Source of the DNA: Deltaproteobacteria bacterium
GTDB taxonomy: Bacteria > Desulfobacterota > GWC2-55-46 > DRQE01
Length of the DNA stretch: 40,872 nt
NCBI GenBank assembly: GCA_024278765.1
Contig: JAJRSM010000019.1
Coordinates: forward strand, 1-40,872
Direction: 5' to 3'
How positions within the stretch are numbered: position 1 is the first letter of the stretch; every line of letters begins with the position of its first letter. Shown piece after piece: positions 1-7,128 of this stretch. The notes under the pieces were generated by a model. That model did not search any database and was not told the DNA's origin. It was given only the letters and a program-made list of their open reading frames with translations. A program made the translations under genes and the position numbers.

Positions 1-1
1 A

Positions 2-607
2 ATAGAGGCTGCGCGAGCCGGAGAACAAGGCAGAGGCTTCGCGGTTGTCGCCGATGAGGTAAGGAAGCTCGCAGAGAAGACAACCAAGGCGACAAAAGAG
101 ATCGCCGATATGATCAAGACGATCCAGAACGATACAAAGGGCGCGATGACCTCGATGCACGAGGGCACAAAACAGGTCGAAGAAGGCGTTCAGCTTGCCA
201 GCGAAGCCGGAGAATCGCTCCAGCAGATCGTATCAAGTGTGGATAGAGTCACCGATATGGTACGCCAGATCGCCACAGCAGCTGAGCAGCAGAGTGCGAC
301 GAGTGATGAGATAACCAGTAATATTACAGGTATCGCTGATATAGCCGGCGAAAACAGCAATGGTGTAAGGAATATCTCCAGTGCCGCCGAGGACCTGAAC
401 AGGGTGGCAGAAAACCTTAATAAGTTAGTAGGTACGTTTACCTTGGACAAGAGCGTGAGAGTCTTGTCTACAACAAATTCTCAGTCATCAGGCCGTGACG
501 ACTCACATGGGACAGGCAATAATGGGTCGGGTAATATAATAAGCTTTCAAGAGACGTCACAGTCTGAGCTGGAATCACAGGACAGAAAGGAAATCTTTGG
601 AGGATAG
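2..607 (+). CDS. Methyl-accepting chemotaxis protein, C-terminal part
   Basis: The reading frame is open from the window edge (frame 2), upstream of the ATG in the ORF track, so this is the 3' end of a larger gene. The first residues, [20 protein letters not shown], are the signature of the cytoplasmic signalling hairpin tip that contacts CheA and CheW. A long heptad-patterned helix follows to about residue 140 and should form the returning arm of the four-helix bundle. The last ~55 residues are rich in Ser, Gly, Asn and Glu and look disordered. No NWETF-like tether for CheR is visible at the C-terminus (it ends KEIFGG). The sensor domain and membrane segments lie outside the window, so the ligand cannot be guessed. 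Its place before the flagellar genes fits a chemotaxis role. Confidence 0.93.
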   Translation: MEAARAGEQGRGFAVVADEVRKLAEKTTKATKEIADMIKTIQNDTKGAMTSMHEGTKQVEEGVQLASEAGESLQQIVSSVDRVTDMVRQIATAAEQQSATSDEITSNITGIADIAGENSNGVRNISSAAEDLNRVAENLNKLVGTFTLDKSVRVLSTTNSQSSGRDDSHGTGNNGSGNIISFQETSQSELESQDRKEIFGG

Positions 608-623
608 TTTGATCTTGAGTTTC

Positions 624-660
624 AACCATCTGAGACTGCTCCCTACTGTCTTAGATGGTT
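624..660 (+). repeat. Imperfect hairpin, copy A of a two-copy element
   Basis: AACCATCTGAGAC pairs with GTCTTAGATGGTT over 13 positions with one G-T wobble, around an 11-base loop. It lies 17 bases after the mcp stop codon. It aligns over 33 bases with the hairpin at 770-802, and nine of the ten differences are transitions. No run of T follows, so it is not a classical terminator. It could be a small dispersed repeat of the REP kind or a structured 3' UTR. Confidence 0.6.
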
Positions 661-769
661 TGGGAACGTACAAAGCGGCGTAAGATATGCTGAAGACCCC
701 TGTTTCATCTCTTCAGACGGATTAAATCGCCCCGTATTGAACTTTCTTAAAAGCTGTCTACAGCCTTAT

Positions 770-806
770 CCGTCTGAGGTGGTTCCCCGCTGTCTCAGGC
801 GGTTTT
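770..806 (+). repeat. Imperfect hairpin, copy B of a two-copy element
   Basis: CCGTCTGAG (770-778) pairs with CTCAGGCGG (794-802) over nine positions with one wobble, and TTTT follows. Relative to copy A at 626-658 an A-T pair has become G-C, so pairing is kept while sequence changes. The 5' arm could instead pair with TTCAGACGGA at 712-721, a mutually exclusive fold. Confidence 0.55.
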
Positions 807-810
807 GGTC

Positions 811-841
811 CCACTCGTGGTGTTTTTAACACCACGAGTGG
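811..841. repeat. Perfect 14-bp inverted repeat with 3-base loop
   Basis: CCACTCGTGGTGTT (811-824) and AACACCACGAGTGG (828-841) are exact reverse complements separated by TTT. Only a weak T run follows. With the adjacent stem at 847-892 it probably forms a tandem transcription stop between mcp and the flagellar operon. Confidence 0.7.
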
Positions 842-846
842 TTTAT

Positions 847-900
847 AAAAGGCATAGAATCGTAGATTTGATATTACGTTTCTATGCCTTTTTGTGTTTT
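847..900. terminator. Strong intrinsic terminator, probably bidirectional
   Basis: AAAAGGCATAGAA (847-859) is the exact reverse complement of TTCTATGCCTTTT (880-892). The stem extends inward by CGTA/TACG after one T-T mismatch. It is followed by TTTTTGTGTTTT on the + strand, and the A run at its left edge gives the same layout on the minus strand. It separates mcp transcription from the flagellar operon. Confidence 0.85.
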
Positions 901-1098
901 GCCTTTTACGCTGAAGCAAGGTGGAGTTTTTCTTTGAGGTCGAGGTAGTCAATTGGATCGGTTACGAGGACGGCTATTTTTGCCTGGCAGGAGAAAAAAA
1001 TACCTAGCTGGAACAATATGACGTTCAAGATTTTGACACCTGAATATGGGCTGGTATGCAAGTACTTGTTTTGTAAGGCTATTTTTTTATTAGAAAGT

Positions 1099-1114
1099 TG
1101 GCACAGTTGTTGCA
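1099..1114 (+). promoter_or_regulatory. Sigma-54 (RpoN) promoter for the flgF operon
   Basis: TGGCAC-AGTTG-TTGCA matches the -24/-12 consensus, with exactly ten bases between the invariant GG (1100-1101) and GC (1112-1113). Transcription should start near 1125, leaving a leader of about 25 bases before the flgF start. This implies activation by a flagellar enhancer-binding protein of the FleQ/FlrC/FlgR type, which is not in the window. Confidence 0.88.
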
Positions 1115-1148
1115 GTAGCAAGATAGTGACAGCAGGAGGGTGATTTAG

Positions 1149-1859
1149 GTGGATAGATCAATATTTGTAGCATTAACAGGTGCAATGGCTCAGCAGAAGA
1201 GGCTGGAGGTTGCCTCATACAATATAGCCAATGCTGATACTACCGGTTATAAGAAGCAGGCTAATCTCTTTCAGGCAACCTTCACAGATGCCTTGAAGGC
1301 CTATCCTGTTGATGATGGTATTGATATTGATATGACCCAGGGGGCTATTAGGAATACCGGCAACAAGCTTGATCTGGCGATGATGGGTGATGGTTTATTT
1401 GTTGTAAAGACCCCGCAGGGAGAGCGTTATACGAGGCAGGGGGATTTTACGATTAACCTTGACGGGATTCTAACGACCAAAGAGGGGTTTCCAGTGCTTG
1501 GCGAGGGCGGTGAGATCCGGATAACAGGAAAGGATACTGAGATAGTAGTAAACGATGCAGGCGGTATATCTACTAAAAATATGCCGCAGAAGATGATTCG
1601 TCTTGTCAGCTTTGGCGCGGATACAAAGTTTATAAAAGAAGGTCAGTTTTATACCGTTACAGAAGGTAGTGTTAATAAGAATCCGGCTCTTGGAGATCTA
1701 CAGATTGTGCAGGGCAACCTTGAGGTATCCAACGTAAATGCCGCAAAAGAGATGGTAAATCTAATCGAGATTATTCGTAACTATGATAGTCAGAGCAAGG
1801 TGATTCAGACCCTTGACGACATGACCAAAAAGACTATAAATGATGTCGGAGCTTTTTAA
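1149..1859 (+). CDS. flgF: Flagellar basal-body rod protein FlgF (proximal/distal rod family)
   Basis: This 236-residue protein has the family's two conserved ends. The N-terminal rod motif ASYNIANADTTGYKKQ falls near residues 22-37, and the C-terminal helix with NLIEIIRNYDSQSKVIQ near 200-217. Both pack in the axial coiled-coil core of the rod. It is exported by the flagellar type III apparatus, and no cleavable signal peptide is seen. The start is GTG at 1149 with AGGAGGG eight bases upstream. It is the first gene after the sigma-54 promoter and lies directly before flgG. FlgF and FlgG are paralogues; the shorter length, lack of the FlgG C-terminus and position make FlgF the better name. 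Confidence 0.93.
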   Translation: MDRSIFVALTGAMAQQKRLEVASYNIANADTTGYKKQANLFQATFTDALKAYPVDDGIDIDMTQGAIRNTGNKLDLAMMGDGLFVVKTPQGERYTRQGDFTINLDGILTTKEGFPVLGEGGEIRITGKDTEIVVNDAGGISTKNMPQKMIRLVSFGADTKFIKEGQFYTVTEGSVNKNPALGDLQIVQGNLEVSNVNAAKEMVNLIEIIRNYDSQSKVIQTLDDMTKKTINDVGAF

Positions 1860-1911
1860 ATTAACTTATTAGATATTTGTTTTAAAGTGTTGTTTTAAAG
1901 GGGGTTTTATT

Positions 1912-2700
1912 ATGATGAGATCGTTGTGGACGGCGTCCACCGGAATGGATGCGCAGCAGTTTAGGATAGATGTTATTGCTCACAATCTGGCCAACGTAAA
2001 TACCGTTGGTTTTAAAAAGACTCGCGCCGATTACCAGGATCTGCTTTATCAGGAAATGAAATCGGCGGGTGCTTCTTCTTCGCCAAGTACGGTTGTACCG
2101 ACCGGCATTCAGGTCGGTCAAGGCGTAAAAATCGTATCGACCAGTAAGCTATTTACCCAGGGTAATTTTCAGCAGACCCAGAACCCTATGGATGTAACCA
2201 TTGAAGGCAAGGGCTTTTTTCAGATAACCATGCCTAATGGTGATATCGGTTACACAAGGGACGGTGCTTTTAAGTTGGATAACTTTGGTAATATAGTCAA
2301 CTCCGACGGTTACTTGCTGGAGCCGCAGATATCGCTGCCTACCGATACAATCGAGGTAACTATAAGCTCCGACGGGATCGTATCTGTTACGCAGCCCTCG
2401 ACTACAACTCCGACGCAGGTCGGTAACATTGAGGTGGCAAATTTTATAAACCCAGCAGGACTCAAGCCAACAGGTAAGAATATGTATCTGGAGACCGAGG
2501 CCTCGGGTAATCCGACGACCTCGGTGCCGGGTGAGGACGGTACCGGTACGGTTGCGCAGGGTTTTATCGAGATGTCCAACGTTAGTGTTGTCGAGGAGAT
2601 GGTTAATATGATTACCTCGCAGAGGGCCTACGAGCTTAATTCAAAGGCCATTCAAACCTCTGACGATATGCTTAGAACAATAAACGGACTTAAGAGGTAG
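1912..2700 (+). CDS. flgG: Flagellar distal rod protein FlgG
   Basis: The 262 residues match the usual FlgG length. The N-terminus carries [20 protein letters not shown] and [15 protein letters not shown], and the C-terminus ends with [20 protein letters not shown] and [18 protein letters not shown]. These pair to form the axial core of the distal rod, the drive shaft that passes through the L and P rings. Export is by the flagellar type III system. Either of two adjacent ATG codons (1912 or 1915) could start translation, with AAAGGGGG about ten bases upstream. The flgA start overlaps its stop codon, suggesting translational coupling. Confidence 0.96.
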   Translation: MMRSLWTASTGMDAQQFRIDVIAHNLANVNTVGFKKTRADYQDLLYQEMKSAGASSSPSTVVPTGIQVGQGVKIVSTSKLFTQGNFQQTQNPMDVTIEGKGFFQITMPNGDIGYTRDGAFKLDNFGNIVNSDGYLLEPQISLPTDTIEVTISSDGIVSVTQPSTTTPTQVGNIEVANFINPAGLKPTGKNMYLETEASGNPTTSVPGEDGTGTVAQGFIEMSNVSVVEEMVNMITSQRAYELNSKAIQTSDDMLRTINGLKR

Positions 2701-3425
2701 TGATGATTAAGCTTTTATTGGTAATTATATCGGTTTTAACTCTCGTAGTGGGCACTTCGTTTGTAGCCTACGCAGCTCCTGTTGGTAGTGCTCTGATTCT
2801 TGAGAGGGTTACCCTTGAGATAGAGTCTGATAGCCGTTGGGACGGGGCCTTTGTAGAGGTCAGTGAACTGGACCTTTCAGCTCTTTCACGCTCTGATAAG
2901 GGGGATCTTGTTGAGGGTTATGACGATATAAGGGTAAAGTTTCTTGGTCAGGTTCGTCCGGGTAAGAGATTTACCATGAAGCTTGTATTTTCCAAGGATG
3001 ATAAGCCCATGACCGAGGTCTTGGCAACGGCCCGTATAAATGCCTTTAAGGATGTTGTCGTTGCTATGCGCTCGCTCAGGATCAGAGACAAAGTAGGGTT
3101 TGGAGACGTGCGCGTAGAGCGTATGCAGCTGCGCGAGCTCGATGCATCTGTATTTGTCTCAGTCAAGGATGTTGTGGGCATGCGGGTGCGACGCCCGATC
3201 AGGGCCGGTGCTTATCTAAAGAGGAATTATATTCAGCCGGAGACGACTATACGTCGGGGCGATAAGGTAATTGTTGTGGCAGAAAGTGGCGTTTTAAGGG
3301 TCAGAAGCAAGGCCCGCGCGTTGGAAGATGGTTATCCGGGTAGTGTCGTAGAGGCCCGCACCGTTGGCGGTAAGGTAGTCTTTGGTACTGTCAATGAAAG
3401 AGGCGAGCTCTCTGTTGCCTTTTAG
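2700..3425 (+). CDS. flgA: P-ring assembly chaperone FlgA
   Basis: The 241-residue protein has a Sec signal peptide with a hydrophobic core at residues 3-24 and probable cleavage after AYA. A C-terminal SAF/FlgA region (about 150-240) includes RRPIRAGAYLKRNYI and the basic turn RRGDKVIVVAESGV. FlgA is a periplasmic chaperone that helps FlgI form the P ring. The start is GTG at 2700, sharing its first base with the flgG stop, or ATG at 2703. The next genes, flgH and flgI, encode the L and P rings, so chaperone and client are co-transcribed. Confidence 0.92.
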   Translation: MMIKLLLVIISVLTLVVGTSFVAYAAPVGSALILERVTLEIESDSRWDGAFVEVSELDLSALSRSDKGDLVEGYDDIRVKFLGQVRPGKRFTMKLVFSKDDKPMTEVLATARINAFKDVVVAMRSLRIRDKVGFGDVRVERMQLRELDASVFVSVKDVVGMRVRRPIRAGAYLKRNYIQPETTIRRGDKVIVVAESGVLRVRSKARALEDGYPGSVVEARTVGGKVVFGTVNERGELSVAF

Positions 3426-3455
3426 TTGGAACTTGGTCTTTTATGAGGTAGAGTT

Positions 3456-4181
3456 ATGAATAAAATGAATAAGACGAATAAAATATATTCCAAGGTTGTT
3501 TTTTCGGGGCTGCTTGTAATCGCAGTGGCCATTGCCGGTTGCTCTACGCCGACCCCTAAGAAGGTCGATACCTCGCGGATACCTATATATACTAAAACAC
3601 AGACGCCGGCTGAGGGCTCTTTATGGGCCGGCGAGACCTCGATGAATACGCTTTTTCAGGACTTTAGAGCAAGGAATGTCGGTGACATCCTGACCGTCCT
3701 TGTCTCTGAGAAGACCAGTGCCACCGAGGAGGCCACGACATCTACCACGCGCGAGACCGATGTCAGTGCCGGTATAACCGGGATGCTAGGGCTTCCGCTT
3801 GATTTTGGTATGAAGAATTTTCTCGGTCAGAACCGTCCTTTTTCACCAAGCTTTGGCGGCAATTATAACAATGACTTTGAAGGTGAAGGCGAGACAACAA
3901 GGAGCGGTTCTTTTAATACGACCATAGCGGTGCGCGTTACTGAGGTATTGCCTAATGGTAATCTTGTGATCGAGGGTAAGAAAGAGACCCGCCTCAACAA
4001 CGAGTTGCAGTATATCGTCCTTAGCGGGCTGGTCAGGCCCATCGATATAAGTACCGATAATACGGTGCTTTCCAGTAAGATTTCCGATTCAAGGCTTGAG
4101 TACTCAGGCTCTGGTGTTATCTCTGATGGGCAGAGCCCGGGATGGGCAAGGAGGGTTCTGGATAATGTATGGCCTTTCTAG
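3456..4181 (+). CDS. flgH: Flagellar L-ring lipoprotein FlgH
   Basis: A lipoprotein signal is clear: a basic N-terminus, a hydrophobic stretch and lipobox IAG-Cys29 followed by Ser, which favours outer-membrane sorting. The family core follows: SLWAGETSMNTLFQDFRARN and VGDILTVLVSE near residues 50-90, and VLPNGNLVIEGKKE near 170. FlgH forms the bushing around the rod in the outer membrane. The 241 residues are normal length. ATG at 3456 and ATG at 3465 are both possible starts, with GAGG upstream. The 3' end overlaps flgI by 17 bases. Confidence 0.95.
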   Translation: MNKMNKTNKIYSKVVFSGLLVIAVAIAGCSTPTPKKVDTSRIPIYTKTQTPAEGSLWAGETSMNTLFQDFRARNVGDILTVLVSEKTSATEEATTSTTRETDVSAGITGMLGLPLDFGMKNFLGQNRPFSPSFGGNYNNDFEGEGETTRSGSFNTTIAVRVTEVLPNGNLVIEGKKETRLNNELQYIVLSGLVRPIDISTDNTVLSSKISDSRLEYSGSGVISDGQSPGWARRVLDNVWPF

Positions 4182-5277
4182 ATACCTGATAATAATAACT
4201 TTTATAACAATTGTAGTCGTCTTTTCGGCTACTCCGGCGCAGAGTGCTCGTCTTAAAGACGTAGCCTTCTTCGAGGGGGTAAGGTCGAACCAGCTCCTGG
4301 GGTATGGCCTTATAGTCGGCCTTGATGGCACCGGGGATAAGAAGGGTGCTGTCTATACCAATCAGAGTGTTGCCAATATGCTCAATAAGCTTGGTATGAA
4401 GATAAAGCCGGAAGATCTTAGTCTAAAGAATACAGCAGCCGTCGTAGTTACGGCAGAGCTGCCGCCTTTCTCAAAGAAGGGTTCCAGGCTCGATGTCCTT
4501 GTATCGTCTATCGGTGATGCCAAGAGCTTGCAAGGCGGTACGTTGCTGGTCACTCCGCTCAAGGGTCCTGATGGTCAGGTCTATGCTGTAGCTCAGGGGC
4601 CTGTCTCAATGGGCGGTTTTGTTGCGGGAATAGGGGGTACGTCGGTCAGCAAGAACCATCAGACCGTCGCAAAGGTACCGGGCGGGGCTTTTGTAGAGAA
4701 GGAAGTGCTTTTTACCCTTGAGGGTAGGAGGGAGTTGTTCCTTACACTCCGCCACCCTGACTTTACAACGGCCAGAAGGGCCGCAGGAAAGATAAACAGT
4801 TCCTTTGGTGGACAGATGGCGATTGCACGTGATAGCGGTAGCGTCAGTATAATAGTACCTGCGGAGTATAGAGATAATATCGTTGTGTTTATTTCAAAGG
4901 TAGAGAGGCTTGTGGTTGTAGAGGATACTGTATCCAGGGTCGTTGTTAATGAAAGGACAGGGACCGTTGTTATTGGAAAAAACGTTATGATATCGACGGT
5001 TGCCGTCTCTCATGGTGATATCACAGTACAGATAAAAGCAGATATAGAGGTCTCGCAACCAGGGGCCTTCTCAGAAGGTGATACGGTAGTAGCCGTTAGT
5101 GAGGATATAGAGGTCTTTGAAAAGCCGGCCAGTCTGGTGCTCTTGGAGCAGACAGTGACCCTTGGTGAGGTCGTAACCGCACTAAATGAGGTAGGCGTTA
5201 CGCCCAGAGACCTTGTTGCGATACTGCAAGCACTAAAGTCAGCAGGGGCTATGCAGGCGGAGCTGTTGATAATCTAG
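4165..5277 (+). CDS. flgI: Flagellar P-ring protein FlgI
   Basis: The ORF track starts at 4096, deep inside flgH. ATG at 4165 is the better start: AAGGAGGG lies about nine bases upstream, a Sec signal peptide begins there (MYGLSRYLIIIT, cleavage probably after PAQS), and the product is then 370 residues, typical of the family. The mature protein opens ARLKDVAFFEGVRSNQLLGY and continues GLIVGLDGTGDKKGA, a strongly conserved FlgI region. The C-terminus has the usual LGEVVTALNEVGVTPRDLV. FlgI is exported to the periplasm and assembles the P ring around the distal rod in the peptidoglycan layer, with help from FlgA. Confidence 0.95.
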   Translation: MYGLSRYLIIITFITIVVVFSATPAQSARLKDVAFFEGVRSNQLLGYGLIVGLDGTGDKKGAVYTNQSVANMLNKLGMKIKPEDLSLKNTAAVVVTAELPPFSKKGSRLDVLVSSIGDAKSLQGGTLLVTPLKGPDGQVYAVAQGPVSMGGFVAGIGGTSVSKNHQTVAKVPGGAFVEKEVLFTLEGRRELFLTLRHPDFTTARRAAGKINSSFGGQMAIARDSGSVSIIVPAEYRDNIVVFISKVERLVVVEDTVSRVVVNERTGTVVIGKNVMISTVAVSHGDITVQIKADIEVSQPGAFSEGDTVVAVSEDIEVFEKPASLVLLEQTVTLGEVVTALNEVGVTPRDLVAILQALKSAGAMQAELLII

Positions 5278-5317
5278 CTAGCCGCCGGATTTTAAAAAAC
5301 ATCAAGAGGAATTTGTA

Positions 5318-6130
5318 ATGGATATAAATAGTATAAATTCAAATGCACAGGCAGAGTTTTTTAAGAGCAGTGTGCTGCCAAGCGTTAGCCAGGTCGGGCG
5401 CAGCGGCATAAAAGAGGCTACCGAGAGCTTTGAGGCGATCTTTATTAAAGACTTGCTTACGGTCATGCGTAAGGCGACGAGCGAGGGCGGGCTCTTTAAC
5501 TCTGGAAACTCAGGCAAGATCTATAGCTCGATGATAGATACCGAGCTCTCTAAGAATCTGGCAAAGGGGCGCGGCCTTGGGCTTGGTCAGATGCTGCTTC
5601 GCCAGCTCGTAAAGGACGGTGTGACGGACGGCCCAAAAGGGATGAAGCCCTTAAAGGCCGAGCAGGCATTTGACCTGAAAGGCACTGGCTTATCAGAACT
5701 GAAAGGGGCGAAGGTCGTATCCGGTGACGCTGTTAAGGTACTTAAATATGAGATGCCGGTAGAGGGAACTGTAAGCTCAAACTATGGTATGGGGACTCAT
5801 CCGACCGGGCATTCCAATGAGTTTCATGAAGGAATGGATATCAGTACCTACGAGGGTGCACCGGTATATCCAGCAGCCGACGGGGAGGTTAGTTATATCG
5901 GAAAATCAGATCGTTATGGTAATTTTGTTGAAGTGAAGCATGATGATGGTATAGTATCAAGGTATGCAAATTTGCACAGTCATCTTGTAAAGGAAGGTGA
6001 TATTGTGAAGACCTCCAAACCTTTTGCCTTTGTAGGTGACTCGGGTAGCTCAACGGCTGCTCATCTGCACTTTGAGTTGCTGCGCGATGGCAAGGCACTG
6101 GACCCGGATTCGTTACTTGGTGGCGTCTGA
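5318..6130 (+). CDS. flgJ: FlgJ rod-cap protein fused to an M23 peptidase
   Basis: The protein has 270 residues and two domains. Residues about 35-97 form the FlgJ rod-binding domain (ESFEAIFIKDLLTVMRK and KGRGLGLGQMLLRQL), the scaffold that caps the growing rod. Residues about 155-265 form an M23/LytM metallopeptidase domain with zinc motif HEGMD and HLHFE. In enterobacteria the second domain is instead a GH73 glucosaminidase, so peptidoglycan opening here would use a peptide-cleaving enzyme. The Y-x-H-L motif of active LytM enzymes reads YANL, so one usual catalytic His is Asn. The start is ATG at 5318 with AAGAGG upstream. It follows flgI, as in many deltaproteobacterial operons. Confidence 0.9.
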   Translation: MDINSINSNAQAEFFKSSVLPSVSQVGRSGIKEATESFEAIFIKDLLTVMRKATSEGGLFNSGNSGKIYSSMIDTELSKNLAKGRGLGLGQMLLRQLVKDGVTDGPKGMKPLKAEQAFDLKGTGLSELKGAKVVSGDAVKVLKYEMPVEGTVSSNYGMGTHPTGHSNEFHEGMDISTYEGAPVYPAADGEVSYIGKSDRYGNFVEVKHDDGIVSRYANLHSHLVKEGDIVKTSKPFAFVGDSGSSTAAHLHFELLRDGKALDPDSLLGGV

Positions 6131-6167
6131 AAAAGAGGTGAAATGTTGCACTCAAGTGCCTTGATAA

Positions 6168-6201
6168 CAGGAAAAAACCTTTAGATAACAAAGGCTTCCT
6201 G
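6168..6201 (+). repeat. Imperfect hairpin downstream of flgJ
   Basis: CAGGAA (6168-6173) pairs with TTCCTG (6196-6201), and CCTTT (6178-6182) pairs inside with AAAGG (6190-6194), with an internal loop between. It sits between flgJ and the sigma-28 promoter. No U tract follows, so at best it is a weak terminator or attenuator separating the two transcripts. Confidence 0.4.
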
Positions 6202-6203
6202 AT

Positions 6204-6231
6204 TAAAGTTTCCGGCAGTTTTTGCCGATAT
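6204..6231 (+). promoter_or_regulatory. Sigma-28 (FliA) promoter for flgM
   Basis: TAAAGTTT (6204-6211) is a perfect -35 element, and GCCGATAT (6224-6231) matches the -10 consensus GCCGATAA at seven of eight positions. The spacer is 12 bases rather than the usual 11. The spacer also contains CGGCA/TGCCG, a small inverted repeat. It would place flgM, flgN, flgK, flgL, csrA and fliW under late, FliA-dependent control. Confidence 0.85.
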
Positions 6232-6279
6232 AAATACATGGCAAATACTACAGGAAGACCTTAAGGAGGAGCCAGAATT

Positions 6280-6600
6280 ATGAAGATAGGTGGACAAAAG
6301 CCCGGTGTCGGCAGAGACGGCGCAATCAAGACTTCAAAAAAGAAGGACGGCGGTAAGTCTGAGTCAATTTTAGGAGGTTCCAGTTCTCCGGCAGAGAGCG
6401 ATAGTGTGGAACTCTCCAGTAAGGCGCAGACTATGAAAAAGCTTAATACACTTATTGATTCTACCCCAGAGGTTAGGGAAGCAGTAGTGGTAAAATTCAG
6501 GACCGATATAGAGAACGGTAGCTATAGGGTTAATGTTGAGAAAGTAGCTGAGAGGATGTTGGAGAGGGCAATTAAGGACTCTATTTATAAAGACAGATAG
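6280..6600 (+). CDS. flgM: Anti-sigma-28 factor FlgM
   Basis: The 106-residue protein has the FlgM layout: a polar, probably unstructured N-terminal half and a conserved C-terminal sigma-binding half beginning SDSVELSSKAQTMKKLN, then REAVVVKFRTDIENGSYRVN and helix VEKVAERMLERAI. FlgM holds sigma-28 inactive until the hook is complete and is then exported. The start is ATG at 6280 with AAGGAGG about ten bases upstream. A sigma-28 promoter lies 49 bases before the start, giving the expected autoregulatory loop. flgN follows 13 bases downstream. Confidence 0.92.
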   Translation: MKIGGQKPGVGRDGAIKTSKKKDGGKSESILGGSSSPAESDSVELSSKAQTMKKLNTLIDSTPEVREAVVVKFRTDIENGSYRVNVEKVAERMLERAIKDSIYKDR

Positions 6601-6613
6601 GTTAGGTGTTGTT

Positions 6614-7126
6614 ATGGATCTTCGCGGACTGATTAAAAAAATAGAGATTGAGATGCGTCTCTACAAAGAGTTTATAGCTCTTTTGCATGCCGAGACCGAG
6701 GCCGTCATCCAGAGGGATTACAAAGAGCTCTATACGGTGATTGGTCATAAGGAGCATGTCTTGGTTGCTCTGGAGCGGGCGATACGTGAGAGGATTGCTG
6801 ATCTGGACGAGGTGCTTGCCGATCAGGCCCATACCGGGGATCAGGCCCTTACCGGGGATCAGGCGACATTATCGGCCCTTATTTTGACCCTTCCGGGCTC
6901 ACCGATTAGGGATGAACTCAGCGGTGCTCGTATTAAGCTTCAGTCCTTGATCGATAGTGCCATAGAGGTCAATAGGGTCAACACCCATATAGTACAGAAG
7001 TCTTTGGATAATGTTAATAAAACACTGGGTTTTCTTGGTAATCTCTTTGTCCAGGATACCTACGGACCAAATGGCACCGTTGCAAGTATGGCGGTAAAGG
7101 GTTCACGTCTTTCTGAGGGAGTTTAG
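6614..7126 (+). CDS. flgN: Flagellar export chaperone FlgN
   Basis: This 170-residue, mostly helical protein sits between flgM and flgK, the normal place for FlgN, the cytoplasmic chaperone for FlgK and FlgL. The N-terminal region (MDLRGLIKKIEIEMRLYKEF, then LHAETEAVIQRDYKELYTVI) fits the FlgN family. FlgN sequences diverge quickly, so position adds much of the support. Residues about 70-84 hold an in-frame tandem repeat, DQAHTG-DQALTG-DQA, between predicted helices, which may vary in length between strains. The C-terminal part (VNTHIVQKSLDNVNKTLGFL) would bind the client. The flgK start follows two bases after the stop. Confidence 0.85.
   Translation: MDLRGLIKKIEIEMRLYKEFIALLHAETEAVIQRDYKELYTVIGHKEHVLVALERAIRERIADLDEVLADQAHTGDQALTGDQATLSALILTLPGSPIRDELSGARIKLQSLIDSAIEVNRVNTHIVQKSLDNVNKTLGFLGNLFVQDTYGPNGTVASMAVKGSRLSEGV
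6821..6865 (+). repeat. In-frame tandem repeat in flgN (18-bp unit, about 2.5 copies)
   Basis: GATCAGGCCCATACCGGG (6821-6838) is followed by GATCAGGCCCTTACCGGG (6839-6856), which differs at one base, and then by GATCAGGCG (6857-6865). The unit is a multiple of three, so copy-number change keeps the frame. Confidence 0.85.
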
Positions 7127-7128
7127 AT

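Larger units (their letters stand above)
608..1148. other. Non-coding interval between mcp and flgF
   Basis: This 541-base stretch has no convincing gene. It holds, in order, two related imperfect hairpins (626-661 and 770-806), a perfect 14-bp hairpin (811-841), a strong intrinsic terminator (847-900) and a sigma-54 promoter (1099-1114). Between 901 and 1098 I see only a short minus-strand ORF with doubtful protein character. Binding sites for a sigma-54 activator are expected upstream of 1099, but I cannot identify any with confidence. Confidence 0.7.

Noticed and set aside
712-778. TTCAGACGGA and TCCGTCTGAG resemble the Neisseria DNA uptake sequence core GCCGTCTGAA.
   Set aside because: The flagellar and sigma-54 context excludes Neisseria, and the matches are better explained as arms of the local hairpins.
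4096-4164. Upstream start for flgI in the ORF track.
   Set aside because: It lies inside flgH and would put 23 residues ahead of a good signal peptide; ATG 4165 has a strong ribosome-binding site.
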